The notes under the pieces: model-generated
Seen by the model: the letters and a program-made list of their open reading frames with translations, nothing else
Databases searched by the model: none
Told to the model about the DNA's origin: nothing
NCBI RefSeq assembly: GCF_001461695.1
Contig: NZ_AUTC01000120.1
Location: 1 to 64,000, forward strand
Source of the DNA: Sinorhizobium fredii USDA 205
GTDB lineage: Bacteria > Pseudomonadota > Alphaproteobacteria > Rhizobiales > Rhizobiaceae
DNA: 64,000 bases
Direction of reading: 5' to 3'
Made by a program: the position numbers and the translations under genes
Part shown: in pieces, positions 16,498 to 25,195 of the stretch
Layout: every line of letters starts with the position of its first letter
How positions within the stretch are numbered: the first letter of the stretch is position 1

Positions 16498-18557
16498 TTC
16501 CTCCGGCGGATCAGGGCATCGGCGGCAACGGCTCCATGGCCATCCGGCAACACCATTATAGGATTGATATCGAGTTCTTCAATTTTGGGAGCGTTTGCAA
16601 CGACATAGGATGCCGCGGCTGCGACAGTCTTTATCAGCGCTGCGACATCGCCTTTCGGGGCGCCGCGGTAGCCATCGAGCAGTTTGCGGACCTTCAGGCC
16701 GTCAATTGCCGCTTCAATCATCGCTTCGGTGGCGGGTAGCGTCAGGATTGCGGAATCGTCTAGCAATTCCACGAGGATGCCGCCGGCGCCGATGGTTAGC
16801 ACCGGGCCGGCGACGGGATCGCGCATCGCCCCGACGATCAATTCGGCGACCGGCTTGGCGATCATTCTCTCGACGAGATAGCCCGAGGCGACCGATGCCA
16901 TTGCCTCCGCGGCTGCGAGCACTTCTTCGCGGTTCGTGAGATTGAGCCTGACGGCTCCGGCTTCGGTCTTGTGCGCGACGCCCAGGCCCTTGAGCACGAC
17001 GGGGAAGCCGAGGATTTCGGCAGCATCTGCCGCTTCTTTCGGCGTTCCGGCGGTCTCGCCCTTCGGGACCGCCACACCGGCCGCGAAGAGCTCGGCCTTC
17101 GCTTCAGCCTCCGTCAATGTGATGGCATCGCCGCCGGCCGCTGCCGCCTTGATGAGGGGCGGCGGGGCCGGGTGCGCCCAGGCGGCGCCGATAGCGGCAG
17201 CCGTTTCGGCGGCGGCGAGTGCTTCGTCGATGCCGAAGAAGGGCACGACGCCTGCTGCCATCAAGGAGAGTGCGGTTTCTTCCGGCATGTTCTCGCCGAG
17301 GCTTGCGACGATGCCGGCGACGGCACCCGTTGCCTTCGCCGAGTCAATGACCGCATCGCAGGTCGTCACCCAATCTTCGGCATGGCAACGGTCGAGGCGC
17401 GGGAAGTCGAGTACGATCAGGTTCAGCGCGTAACCGCCCCGCATCATGGCGGTGAAGGCGGCGGTCTGCCTTTCGCGATTGCCCCAGACGAAGGTGTGGT
17501 AGTCGAGCGGATTGGCGATCGTCACCATGTCGCCGAGGCTTTCTCGCAGCGGCTGGCGCTGCTCGTCCTTGAGCGCTCGGAAGTTGACCTCGCGCCGGAC
17601 GCCGGCATCCGCCATCAGCGAGGCTTCGCCGCCGGAACAGCTCATCGAGGAAATGTCGGCGCTCGCAAGCGGACCGTGGAGATGCAGGAGCTTCAGGGTC
17701 TCGAGGAGTTCCGGCAGCGTGTCGACGCGGCCGATGCCGAGGCGGGCGAGCAGCGCCGAGGAGACGCGGTCGTTGCCGGCAAGCGAAGCCGTGTGGGAAA
17801 CCGTCGCAAGCCGCGCAGCCTCCGACTTGCCGACCTTGAGCGTCACGACCGGCTTGCGCAACTCGCGGGCGCGGGCTGCGAGCCGCTCCAGCGCCGCGAC
17901 GCTGTCGAAGCCTTCGATATGCAGCCCGACGGCGGTGACGCGCGGATCCTCGATCACGGCGCAGGCAATGTCGGAAAGCCCGGTCTGCGCCTGGTTGCCG
18001 GCGGTCATCACGTAGGCGAGGGGCAGCCCGCGTTTCTGCATGGAGATGTTGCAGGCGATGTTGGAGGATTGGGTGAGGATCGCCACGCCGCTCTCGACGC
18101 GCAGCATGCCGTGCTGGTCCGGCCAGAGAAGCGCCCCGTCCAGCATGTTGATGAAGCCGTAGCAGTTGGGTCCGACGATCGGCATGTCACCGGCGGCGGT
18201 GACCAGCGCCTCCTGCAGGTCGTTGCCGTCGGCGAGTTCGCTCGCCGCCTCGCGGAAGCCGGAGGCGTAGCAGACGGCGCCGCCGGCGCCACGCGCCGCA
18301 AGGTCGCGGATGATCTCGATCGTCAGCGCCCGGTTGACGCCGACGAAGGAGGCATCCGGGGCTTCCGGCAGGTCGGCGACGGAGCGATAGCAGCGGCGGC
18401 CGAGGATTTCCTCCTCGCGCGGATGAACGGGCCAGATTTTACCGGCAAAGCCCATCCTGTCGCATTGCTCGATGACGCGGCGCGCCTCCTTTCCGCCGAA
18501 GACGGCGATGGAGCGAGGGCGGATGAGGCGGTCGAGGGAGCGGGGAGGGGTGGTCAT
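16494..18557 (-). CDS. ADP-forming acyl-CoA ligase, probably for gamma-butyrobetaine/carnitine
   Basis: 687-residue NDP-forming acyl-CoA synthetase. Domain order: CoA-binding Rossmann domain (about 8-130), succinyl-CoA-ligase-like domains with the phospho-histidine motif VSHTASLAGND, and a C-terminal ATP-grasp domain (about 460-687) with GFPVVLKGLGVAHKTEAGAV and ELDINPIMV. ATG 18557 was chosen because residues upstream are encoded by the inverted-repeat element at 18603-18805. It overlaps caiD, so its acid substrate is likely gamma-butyrobetaine or another trimethylammonium acid, replacing the AMP-forming CaiC of enterobacteria. Substrate is inferred from context. Confidence 0.82.
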   Translation of the reverse strand: MTTPPRSLDRLIRPRSIAVFGGKEARRVIEQCDRMGFAGKIWPVHPREEEILGRRCYRSVADLPEAPDASFVGVNRALTIEIIRDLAARGAGGAVCYASGFREAASELADGNDLQEALVTAAGDMPIVGPNCYGFINMLDGALLWPDQHGMLRVESGVAILTQSSNIACNISMQKRGLPLAYVMTAGNQAQTGLSDIACAVIEDPRVTAVGLHIEGFDSVAALERLAARARELRKPVVTLKVGKSEAARLATVSHTASLAGNDRVSSALLARLGIGRVDTLPELLETLKLLHLHGPLASADISSMSCSGGEASLMADAGVRREVNFRALKDEQRQPLRESLGDMVTIANPLDYHTFVWGNRERQTAAFTAMMRGGYALNLIVLDFPRLDRCHAEDWVTTCDAVIDSAKATGAVAGIVASLGENMPEETALSLMAAGVVPFFGIDEALAAAETAAAIGAAWAHPAPPPLIKAAAAGGDAITLTEAEAKAELFAAGVAVPKGETAGTPKEAADAAEILGFPVVLKGLGVAHKTEAGAVRLNLTNREEVLAAAEAMASVASGYLVERMIAKPVAELIVGAMRDPVAGPVLTIGAGGILVELLDDSAILTLPATEAMIEAAIDGLKVRKLLDGYRGAPKGDVAALIKTVAAAASYVVANAPKIEELDINPIMVLPDGHGAVAADALIRRRK

Positions 18558-18602
18558 GCTGTGCCCCCGTCGAATGCGCCGAAGGGGCGAGATACGTAGC
18601 AC

Positions 18603-18805
18603 ACCCCCCTCTGCCCTGCCGGGCATCTCCCCCACAAGGGGGGAGATTGGTGGGGGCGCTGTCGTTGCCAGTCGGCGACCGTCGCGGAATGCTGGAATAT
18701 TCTTCGGCGCGCGGACGAGACGGTTCTCTGAAAAGGAAATTGGGTGTCTGCGTCTTGCTGATCTCCCCCCCTGTGGGGGAGATGCCCGGCAGGGCAGAGG
18801 GGGGT
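18603..18805. repeat. 203 bp inverted-repeat unit (paired REP-like elements)
   Basis: Arms of 45 bp at 18603-18647 and 18761-18805 are reverse complements with a single mismatch, separated by 113 bp of unique-looking sequence. Each arm holds the core CTGCCCTGCCGGGCATCTCC and CCCCCACAAGGGGG. It lies between the acyl-CoA dehydrogenase and ligase genes of one operon. Looks like a REPIN or MITE-like unit; no transposase is nearby. Confidence 0.8.
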
Positions 18806-18829
18806 AACTTGCGGAATCTCGGCCATCCC

Positions 18830-19990
18830 TCAAGCCCCCAGCGGCCGAAGCAGATCGCGGCTGATGATATGCCGCTGGATCTCCGAGGTGCCGTCCCAGA
18901 TGCGCTCGACGCGGGCGTCGCGCCAGAAGCGGGCGAGCGGCAGGTCGTCCATCAAACCCATGCCGCCATAAATCTGGATCGCCTCGTCGGTGACACGGGC
19001 GAGCATTTCGGTGGCGAAGACCTTGGCCGAGGCGATCTCGCGGTTCGAGGGCAGGCCTTGGTCGAGCCGCCAGGCGGCCGACAAAGTCAGAAGGTCGGCG
19101 GCGTCGATCTCGGTGATCATGTCGGCGAGCTTGAAGGAGACGCCCTGGTTGGCGCCGATCGGCTTGCCGAACTGCTTGCGCTCGGCCGCATAGGAGAGCG
19201 CGTAATCGAAGGCGCGGCGAGCCCGTCCGACCGAGGTGGCGGCAACCGTCAGGCGTGTCGCATAGAGCCAGTCATTGGCGATGTCGAAGCCCTTGTGCAC
19301 TTCGCCGAGGATCTGCGCGGAGGGCAGGCGGCAATCATCGAAGGTCAGGATGCAATTCTTGTAGCCGCGATGCGAAACGGAATTGTAGCCGTCGCGGATT
19401 TCGAAGCCGGGCGTGCCGCGGTCGACGAGGAAGCAGGAGATCTTCTTCTTCGGGCCGCGCGGCGTCTGCTCCTCGCCGGTGGCAATGAAGACGATGACGA
19501 AGTCGGCGATATCGGCATGGCTGATGAAGTGCTTGGTGCCGTTGACGATCCAGTCGTCGCCGTCCTGCCTGGCAAAGCATTTCATGCCGCGCACATCGGA
19601 GCCGGCGTCCGGCTCGGTCATGGCGAGCGCGTCGAACTTGTCGCCGCGGACGGCGGGCAGCAGATAGCGCTCGCGCTGTTCGTCGTTGCAGGCCATCAGG
19701 ATGCCGGAAGGGCGGCCAAAGAAGACGGTCAGGCCCATCGAGCCGCGGCCGAGTTCGCGCTCGACCAGCGTGAAGGTCAGGTGATCGAGCCCGGCGCCGC
19801 CCACCTCTTCCGGGAAATTGCAGGCGAAGAAGCCGAGTTCCTTGCACTTGCGGGCGATGTCCTGGCCGAGCTCGCGTGGCACCACGCCGGTGCGCTCGAC
19901 CTCGTTTTCGTGCGGATAGATCTCGGTCTCGACGAAGCTGCGGACCGTGTCGACGATCATCTGCTGTTCTTCGGTCAGTGCGAAATTCAT
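18830..19990 (-). CDS. acyl-CoA dehydrogenase, probably gamma-butyrobetainyl-CoA dehydrogenase
   Basis: 386-residue FAD acyl-CoA dehydrogenase with the family landmarks AMTEPDAGSDVRGMKC and IYGGMGLMDDLPLARFWRDARVERI. The usual catalytic glutamate position (I-Y/W-E-G-T) reads IWDGTSEIQR here, so Asp366 stands in for Glu. Expected to oxidise gamma-butyrobetainyl-CoA to crotonobetainyl-CoA, the step before CaiD. Cotranscribed with the LcdH fusion upstream (a REP pair lies between) and with the ligase downstream. A different trimethylammonium acyl-CoA is possible. Confidence 0.83.
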   Translation of the reverse strand: MNFALTEEQQMIVDTVRSFVETEIYPHENEVERTGVVPRELGQDIARKCKELGFFACNFPEEVGGAGLDHLTFTLVERELGRGSMGLTVFFGRPSGILMACNDEQRERYLLPAVRGDKFDALAMTEPDAGSDVRGMKCFARQDGDDWIVNGTKHFISHADIADFVIVFIATGEEQTPRGPKKKISCFLVDRGTPGFEIRDGYNSVSHRGYKNCILTFDDCRLPSAQILGEVHKGFDIANDWLYATRLTVAATSVGRARRAFDYALSYAAERKQFGKPIGANQGVSFKLADMITEIDAADLLTLSAAWRLDQGLPSNREIASAKVFATEMLARVTDEAIQIYGGMGLMDDLPLARFWRDARVERIWDGTSEIQRHIISRDLLRPLGA

Positions 19991-20059
19991 TGTTCTCCCT
20001 CGTATTTCTTGTTTGCTTGTCTTGAGCCGATCTCCCCGTCGGTCCGTGCATGCAACTTG

Positions 20060-20200
20060 CCCCTCACCCTAAGCCTCTCCCCGCGCGCGGGGAGAGGGGA
20101 CTTTGATCGCTGCCGCTCTCGTCCGCGAAGGAAGCGAGCGGTTGCAGCATGTCCCTTCTCCCCGCCTGCGGGGAGAAGGTGGCGGCAGCCGGATGAGGGG
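20060..20200. repeat. paired inverted REP-like elements
   Basis: Left element at 20060-20100 (CCCCTCACCCTAAGCCTCTC then CCCGCGCGCGGGGAGAGGGG) and right element at about 20150-20200 (TTCTCCCCGC..GCGGGGAGAA, ending GGATGAGGGG). The outer ends CCCCTCA and TGAGGGG are complementary. Lies between the LcdH fusion and acyl-CoA dehydrogenase genes. Confidence 0.7.
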
Positions 20201-20217
20201 GCCGCCACCTTGTCGTC

Positions 20218-21708
20218 TCAGTGTTTCTGCCCGACGTGTCGCCCGGCGCCCTCCGGCGCGGCGAGTTTCGTATGCCCTTCCGCAATCGGCTGCAGCTTCG
20301 CCAGCACCTCGGCCGGCGCCGGTACCGACCTGCCGGCCTTGGCGTCGACATGCAGCATCATCTGCTCGGCCGTAGCGATCACCTCGCCCGAGGCGGTGTC
20401 GTGGATCCGCGTGAAGAAGTGAATGCGCTTCTCGTCGGAGGCGAGAATTTGCAACGTCGTATAGAGTGCCTGGCCGAGCTTGGCCTCGCCGAGATGGCGG
20501 ATATGCGTCTCGACGGTGTAGTAGCTGTGGCCGGCCTCGACATAGGCGAAATCGACGCCGATCAGCCGGAGCAGCGCATCCGACGTGTCGCCGAAGAGCT
20601 GCAGGTAGCGGTGCTCGGTCATGTGGCCGTTGTAATCGACCCAGGCGGCATTGACCTTGGTCTCGACGAGGCGCAGCGGACCGGAAGCGTCATAGCTCTC
20701 CGACTGATTGCCGCCCTTCGCCCAGAGGCGCTTTTCGAAGTCGGCGAGCAGCTTGCCGGCGCCCCAGCCTTCGCCGCCATTGCCGGCTTTCAGCGCCTGC
20801 ATGATGCCGACGAGGTTCTCGTCGCGGATGCGTTCGAGCTCACGGATCGACCGGCCGGCGGCCTGGGCGTCCGATTGAGCGCCGATTTTCTCGACAAGCG
20901 CATCGTCGAGATCGACGACGTCGGTGAACTTGGTCCAGGGCCATTTGAGGCAGGGGCCGAACTGGGCAAGGAAATGGCGCATGCCGGCTTCGCCGCCGGC
21001 GATGCGATAGGTTTCGAAGAGACCCATCTGCGCCCAGCGCATGCCGAAGGAATAGCGCATGACATCGTCGAGCGTTTCGGTATCGCAGATATCGTCCTGG
21101 ATCAGCCAGAGCGCCTCGCGCCAGAGCGCCTCGAGCAGCCGGTCGCCGACGAAGGCCTCGATTTCCTTGGCGATGACGACGCCCTTCATGCCGATTTCGG
21201 CGACGGCTGCCTCAGCCCGCTTGATCGTCTCCGGCGAGGTCTTCCTGCCGCCGACGAGTTCGACCAGCGGCAGCAGATAGACCGGGTTGTAGGGGTGGGC
21301 GACGAACATGCGTTCGGGATGCTTCATCTCGGCCTGCAGGTCGGACGGCAGCAGGCCGGAGGTCGACGAGCCGATCAGCGCATCCGGCTTGGCAGCCGCA
21401 GCGATCTCGGTGATGACGCCGCGCTTCAGCGGCAACCGTTCCGGGACGCTTTCCTGAATCCAGTCAACGTCCTGGACGGCTTCCTGGATGCTCTTGCAGA
21501 AGGTCAGTTTGCCGCGCGGCGGCAGCGGCGCCATGGTCAGCATGCCATAGGCCCGCTCCGCATTGGCCATGACCTCGCCGATGATGCGCTCGGCTTCCGG
21601 GTGCGGGTCGAAAATGTTGACGTCGATGCCGGCGAGCACGAAACGCGCCGCCCAGGCCCCGCCGATGACGCCGCCGCCGACGCAGGCAGCCTTGGTGATG
21701 ATGGTCAT
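20218..21708 (-). CDS. lcdH: L-carnitine dehydrogenase fused to betainyl-CoA thioesterase
   Basis: 496-residue bifunctional protein. The N-terminal 3-hydroxyacyl-CoA-dehydrogenase-type domain has the NAD motif GGGVIG at residues 11-16, HPYNPVYLLPLVELV and SSTSGLLPSDL. The C-terminal ~150 residues are a hot-dog thioesterase (VDYNGHMTEHRYLQLFGDTS). L-carnitine is oxidised to 3-dehydrocarnitine; the thioesterase half would hydrolyse the betainyl-CoA released by the neighbouring BKACE to glycine betaine. In Pseudomonas these are separate genes, cdhA and cdhB. ATG 21708 has GGAGAGGAA upstream; the longer in-frame extension runs into a repeat. Confidence 0.88.
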   Translation of the reverse strand: MTIITKAACVGGGVIGGAWAARFVLAGIDVNIFDPHPEAERIIGEVMANAERAYGMLTMAPLPPRGKLTFCKSIQEAVQDVDWIQESVPERLPLKRGVITEIAAAAKPDALIGSSTSGLLPSDLQAEMKHPERMFVAHPYNPVYLLPLVELVGGRKTSPETIKRAEAAVAEIGMKGVVIAKEIEAFVGDRLLEALWREALWLIQDDICDTETLDDVMRYSFGMRWAQMGLFETYRIAGGEAGMRHFLAQFGPCLKWPWTKFTDVVDLDDALVEKIGAQSDAQAAGRSIRELERIRDENLVGIMQALKAGNGGEGWGAGKLLADFEKRLWAKGGNQSESYDASGPLRLVETKVNAAWVDYNGHMTEHRYLQLFGDTSDALLRLIGVDFAYVEAGHSYYTVETHIRHLGEAKLGQALYTTLQILASDEKRIHFFTRIHDTASGEVIATAEQMMLHVDAKAGRSVPAPAEVLAKLQPIAEGHTKLAAPEGAGRHVGQKH

Positions 21709-21736
21709 TTCCTCTCCGTCCCGTTCTTCCGTGGGA

Positions 21737-21940
21737 ACCCTCCCGGCCCTTCGGGCCACCCTCCCCACAAGGGGGAGGGATGGGTGGCTCCGGATCCTCT
21801 CTGTCCCTCTCGAACTGCCCACCTGCCTCTCCGGTTTTCCCCGAACCGGACATCTTAGCCGAAGCTGACGCCTCTTTCGGGGACGGACGTTGCCGCAGGT
21901 TAAGCCCTCCCCCTTGTGGGGAGGGTTGGGGAGGGGTCTT
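21737..21940. repeat. paired inverted REP-like elements
   Basis: Left copy at 21737-21780 contains CCCTCCCCACAAGGGGGAGG; the right copy at 21901-21940 is its inverse, CCCTCCCCCTTGTGGGGAGG followed by TTGGGGAGGGGTCTT. They are separated by 120 bp of unique sequence and lie between the BKACE and LcdH genes. Confidence 0.7.
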
Positions 21941-21942
21941 TG

Positions 21943-22845
21943 TTACCGCTTCGTCAGCTTCAATTTTTCGCGGACCTCCGCCGGCCCGATGATCTTGGCG
22001 CCCATGCCCTCGATCACCGAAACGGCCTTCTCGACGAGCTGGCCGTTGGTCGCGAGCTGACCCTTGCCGACATAAAGGTTGTCCTCCAGGCCGACCCGGA
22101 CATTGCCGCCTGCGAGGATCGCCGCGGCCGGATAGGCGAGCGCGTTGCGGCCGATCGAGAAGGCCGAGAAGGTCCAGTTCGAAGGAACGTTGTTGACCAT
22201 CGCCATGAAGGTGTTGAGGTCGTCCGGCGCGCCCCATGGAATGCCCATGCAGAGCTGGATCAGCACCGGATCCTCGATCAGGCCTTCCTCGACGAGCTGC
22301 TTGGCGAACCAGAGATGGCCGGTGTCGAAAGCCTCGATCTCGGGGCGCACGCCGAGCGCCGTCATCTGGCGGGCCATCTCGCGCAGCATCGACGGCGTGT
22401 TGGTCATGACGTAGTCGCCGAGCGAGAAGTTCATGGTGCCGCAGTCGAGCGTGCAGATCTCCGGCCGGCATTCGGCGACATGGGCGACGCGCTCGGTAGC
22501 GCCGGCCATGTCCGTGCCTTTCTCGTTGAGCGGGAGGGGGCTTTCGACATTGCCGAAGATGAGATCGCCGCCCATGCCGGCGGTGAGGTTCAGGACCACG
22601 TCGATATCGGCGGAGCGGATCCGGTCGGTCACTTCCTTGTAGAGGTCGAGGCGGCGGGCCGGCGCGCCCGTTTCCGGATCGCGGACATGGCAGTGGACGA
22701 TCGCAGCACCAGCCTTGGTGGCTTCGACTGCCGCTTCGGCGATCTGCTTCGGCGTGATCGGAACGTGGCTCGATTTCGAAACGGTGTCTCCCGAACCGGT
22801 GACTGCGCAGGTGATGAAAACCTCGCGGTTCATGCTGAGCGGCAT
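21943..22845 (-). CDS. 3-dehydrocarnitine cleavage enzyme (BKACE/DUF849)
   Basis: 300-residue beta-keto acid cleavage enzyme, zinc-dependent TIM barrel. Zinc ligands are His51 and His53 in VHCHVRDPETG. The reaction for the carnitine member is dehydrocarnitine plus acetyl-CoA to acetoacetate plus betainyl-CoA. The neighbouring LcdH-thioesterase fusion makes that substrate and uses that product, which supports the assignment over other BKACE substrates. ATG 22845 has AAGGGAGA upstream. First gene of the minus-strand operon, divergent from the regulator with 109 bp between starts. Confidence 0.86.
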   Translation of the reverse strand: MPLSMNREVFITCAVTGSGDTVSKSSHVPITPKQIAEAAVEATKAGAAIVHCHVRDPETGAPARRLDLYKEVTDRIRSADIDVVLNLTAGMGGDLIFGNVESPLPLNEKGTDMAGATERVAHVAECRPEICTLDCGTMNFSLGDYVMTNTPSMLREMARQMTALGVRPEIEAFDTGHLWFAKQLVEEGLIEDPVLIQLCMGIPWGAPDDLNTFMAMVNNVPSNWTFSAFSIGRNALAYPAAAILAGGNVRVGLEDNLYVGKGQLATNGQLVEKAVSVIEGMGAKIIGPAEVREKLKLTKR

Positions 22846-22954
22846 AGCTGTCTCCCTTTTCGTTGCACCCATTACGAGCCAGAAAGGGCGACGTTGCTTT
22901 CCATTAGCGGAACAATCTTATACATTATCGGCGGGAAGGGGAGGAAGTTTCGCA

Positions 22955-23926
22955 ATGGACGGCGGCGTTTCGCAAGCGCAGCATATCGATCTGCTGATCC
23001 TGCCGGAGAGCAATCTCATTCTGGTCGCCTCGGTCGTCGAGCCGCTGCGCGCCGCCAACCGCATCGCCGGGCGGACGCTTTACACCTGGGCGATGTTCAG
23101 CCCGGACGGCGCGGCGATCGAGACGAAAAGCGGCATCCCGATCCCGGTGACCGGTCCCTTCCGCCCGCAGCGCGAGACGGCGCCGCTCTTCGTGCTGTCG
23201 AGCTACAACTGGCAGCGCAGCGCCACCCCGCAGCTCAAGATGCTGCTGTCGCAGACGGCGCGGTATCGGGAGCTGATGGCGGGGATTGAATCCGGTTCCT
23301 GGTTGCTTGCCGAAACGAGTTTGCTCGACAATTTCTCCGCCACGACCCACTGGGAAGACTTCGAGGATTTCGCCAGCACCTATCCGCAGGTGACGATGGT
23401 GCGCGAGCGTTTCGTCATCGACGGCAAGCGCATCACCACCGGCGGCTCGCTGCCGACGCTCGACCTGATGCTGGAACTCATCCGCCGCGCGCACGGCTAT
23501 TCGCTGGCGCTCGAGGTTTCGCGCCTCTTCATCTACGAGCAGGAACGTACCCGCGGCGACCTGCTGCAGATGCCGGCGATCGGCAATATGCGCATTCTCG
23601 ACGCGCGGGTCGGTGCGGCGGTCAAGCTGATGGAGGACACCGTCGAGCAGCCACTCACCCTTCAGCGGCTGGCGCGTCGGGTCGGCGTCAGCGCCCGCCA
23701 CCTGCAGGACCTTTTCCGGGAAACGATGGGGGTCGCCCCGCACGAGCATTATCTGGCGTTGCGCCTCAATGCGGCGCGGCGCAAGGTAATCGAGACGCGG
23801 ATGGAGTTCGCGGACATTGCGGCGATTTCCGGCTTCAACTCATCATCGTCGTTCTCTCGCAGCTATCGCGCTCACTACCGCGAAAGCCCCAGCGAGACGC
23901 GCCGGCGGCTGAAGCTCAAGAGTTGA
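22955..23926 (+). CDS. GlxA/CdhR-type AraC-family regulator of carnitine catabolism
   Basis: 323-residue regulator with an N-terminal DJ-1/PfpI-like (class I amidotransferase) domain, about residues 8-180, and a C-terminal AraC helix-turn-helix (LTLQRLARRVGVSARHLQDLF and FADIAAISGFNSSSSFSRSY). The architecture matches Pseudomonas CdhR and GbdR. ATG 22955 follows GGGAAGGGGAGGAAG. Divergent from the BKACE-LcdH operon, so it is the likely activator responding to carnitine or a derivative. Confidence 0.84.
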   Translation: MDGGVSQAQHIDLLILPESNLILVASVVEPLRAANRIAGRTLYTWAMFSPDGAAIETKSGIPIPVTGPFRPQRETAPLFVLSSYNWQRSATPQLKMLLSQTARYRELMAGIESGSWLLAETSLLDNFSATTHWEDFEDFASTYPQVTMVRERFVIDGKRITTGGSLPTLDLMLELIRRAHGYSLALEVSRLFIYEQERTRGDLLQMPAIGNMRILDARVGAAVKLMEDTVEQPLTLQRLARRVGVSARHLQDLFRETMGVAPHEHYLALRLNAARRKVIETRMEFADIAAISGFNSSSSFSRSYRAHYRESPSETRRRLKLKS

Positions 23927-24050
23927 TTCAACGACTTCAGAGGGTGATCGAGCGGCGGTGTTTTCATGAATCGAATCAGCGGACTGTCGCCGGTTCGTTG
24001 GAAATTGAATCAGCCATGCGGAGCTTCGACGGCAAGAGGGTGAGGAAGCC

Positions 24051-24377
24051 ATGCGCGATCTCGGGCTTGAGGAGTTGGTCAGGCAGGAACTCGGCGAGCG
24101 GCCGGGGCTTTCCGAAAAGCCGATGTTCGGCGGCTTGGCTTTTCTGGTGCATGGCAATCTCGTCTGCGGTGCGCGCGAGGATGGGATGTTGGCAAGGCTC
24201 GGCAAGGGCAATGACGGCTGGGCGCTGGCACTACCGGGCATCGCCCCGATGGTGATGGGCGAGCGCCGAATGCATGGCTGGGTGCGTGCGCGCGCCGAGG
24301 CCTATGGCGACGACGAGCTGCGCAGGCGCCTGCTGAATGCGGCGCTCGACTATGTGCTCTCGCTGCCGCCGAAGTAA
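24051..24377 (+). CDS. TfoX/Sxy N-terminal domain protein
   Basis: 108-residue stand-alone TfoX N-terminal domain (EKPMFGGLAFLVHGNLVCGA..DGMLARLG). GGTGAGGAAG precedes the ATG. In gammaproteobacteria the full protein regulates competence; short alphaproteobacterial forms have no settled role and lack the C-terminal domain. Follows the carnitine regulator by 124 bp and ends convergent with the SDR gene. Confidence 0.75.
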   Translation: MRDLGLEELVRQELGERPGLSEKPMFGGLAFLVHGNLVCGAREDGMLARLGKGNDGWALALPGIAPMVMGERRMHGWVRARAEAYGDDELRRRLLNAALDYVLSLPPK

Positions 24378-24429
24378 CGAAGGGGCCCTCATCTCTCCGG
24401 CGAAGTGGAGCAGGATACGGCCCGACGTG

Positions 24430-25191
24430 TCAGACGACGGTCTCGCCCCCGTCGACCACGAGGATCTGGCCGGTCATATAGGATGATCGATCGGAGACGA
24501 GAAAGAGGATCGACTCGGCGATTTCGTCGACGCTCGCCCAGCGGCCGAGCGGCACCTTCTCGCGGATATAGGCTTCGATCGCACCACGCCCGCCCATCTG
24601 TTTGATGAAAGGCTCATTGAAGGGCGTGTCGACCCAGCCGGGGCAGAGTGCATTCACCCGCACGCCGTATTTCGCATAGTCGCCGGCCATCTGCCGTGTC
24701 ATGGCGATCACGGCGTGCTTCGTCGTGGTGTAGGCGATCATCTCGCGGTCGTAGAGCACGCCCGAGGACGAGGAGGTGTTGACGATCACCCCGCGACCGG
24801 CCGCCTTCATCGACGGCATGACCAGGCGGGCGGCCATGAAATGGGCGCGGACATTGAGGCCCCAGGAGCGGTCGAAGCCCGCAACGTCGACATCTTCCAG
24901 AGTGCCGGCGACTTGCGCGCCGGCGTGATTGTGCAGGATGTCGATTCCGCCGTGGCGGTGCAGCACGTCGGCGATGCCGTCGGAAAGCGCGTCGTCATCC
25001 ATGACATCGATGGCAAGGGCTTCGGCGCGGCCGCCCTTGGTAACGATGGTTTCGACGGTCGCCTCTCCCGCGTCCCGGCTGCGGTCGATGACCACGACAT
25101 AGGCTCCCTCACGCGCCATGATGGCGGCGCCGGCCTGACCGATTCCGGAGCCTGCTCCGGTCACGATCGCGACCCGATCTTTCAAAATCAT
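24430..25191 (-). CDS. SDR-family oxidoreductase
   Basis: 253-residue classical short-chain dehydrogenase. Cofactor motif TGAGSGIG at 11-18, HNHAG in place of the common NNAG near 87-91, serine run at 140-143, and catalytic Tyr154/Lys158 (AYTTTK). An acidic residue (Asp36) after the second strand points to NAD rather than NADP. Begins only 4 bp after the last permease gene of the second polyamine-type ABC operon, so it probably acts on the imported compound. Substrate unknown. Confidence 0.84.
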   Translation of the reverse strand: MILKDRVAIVTGAGSGIGQAGAAIMAREGAYVVVIDRSRDAGEATVETIVTKGGRAEALAIDVMDDDALSDGIADVLHRHGGIDILHNHAGAQVAGTLEDVDVAGFDRSWGLNVRAHFMAARLVMPSMKAAGRGVIVNTSSSSGVLYDREMIAYTTTKHAVIAMTRQMAGDYAKYGVRVNALCPGWVDTPFNEPFIKQMGGRGAIEAYIREKVPLGRWASVDEIAESILFLVSDRSSYMTGQILVVDGGETVV

Positions 25192-25195
25192 GGTT

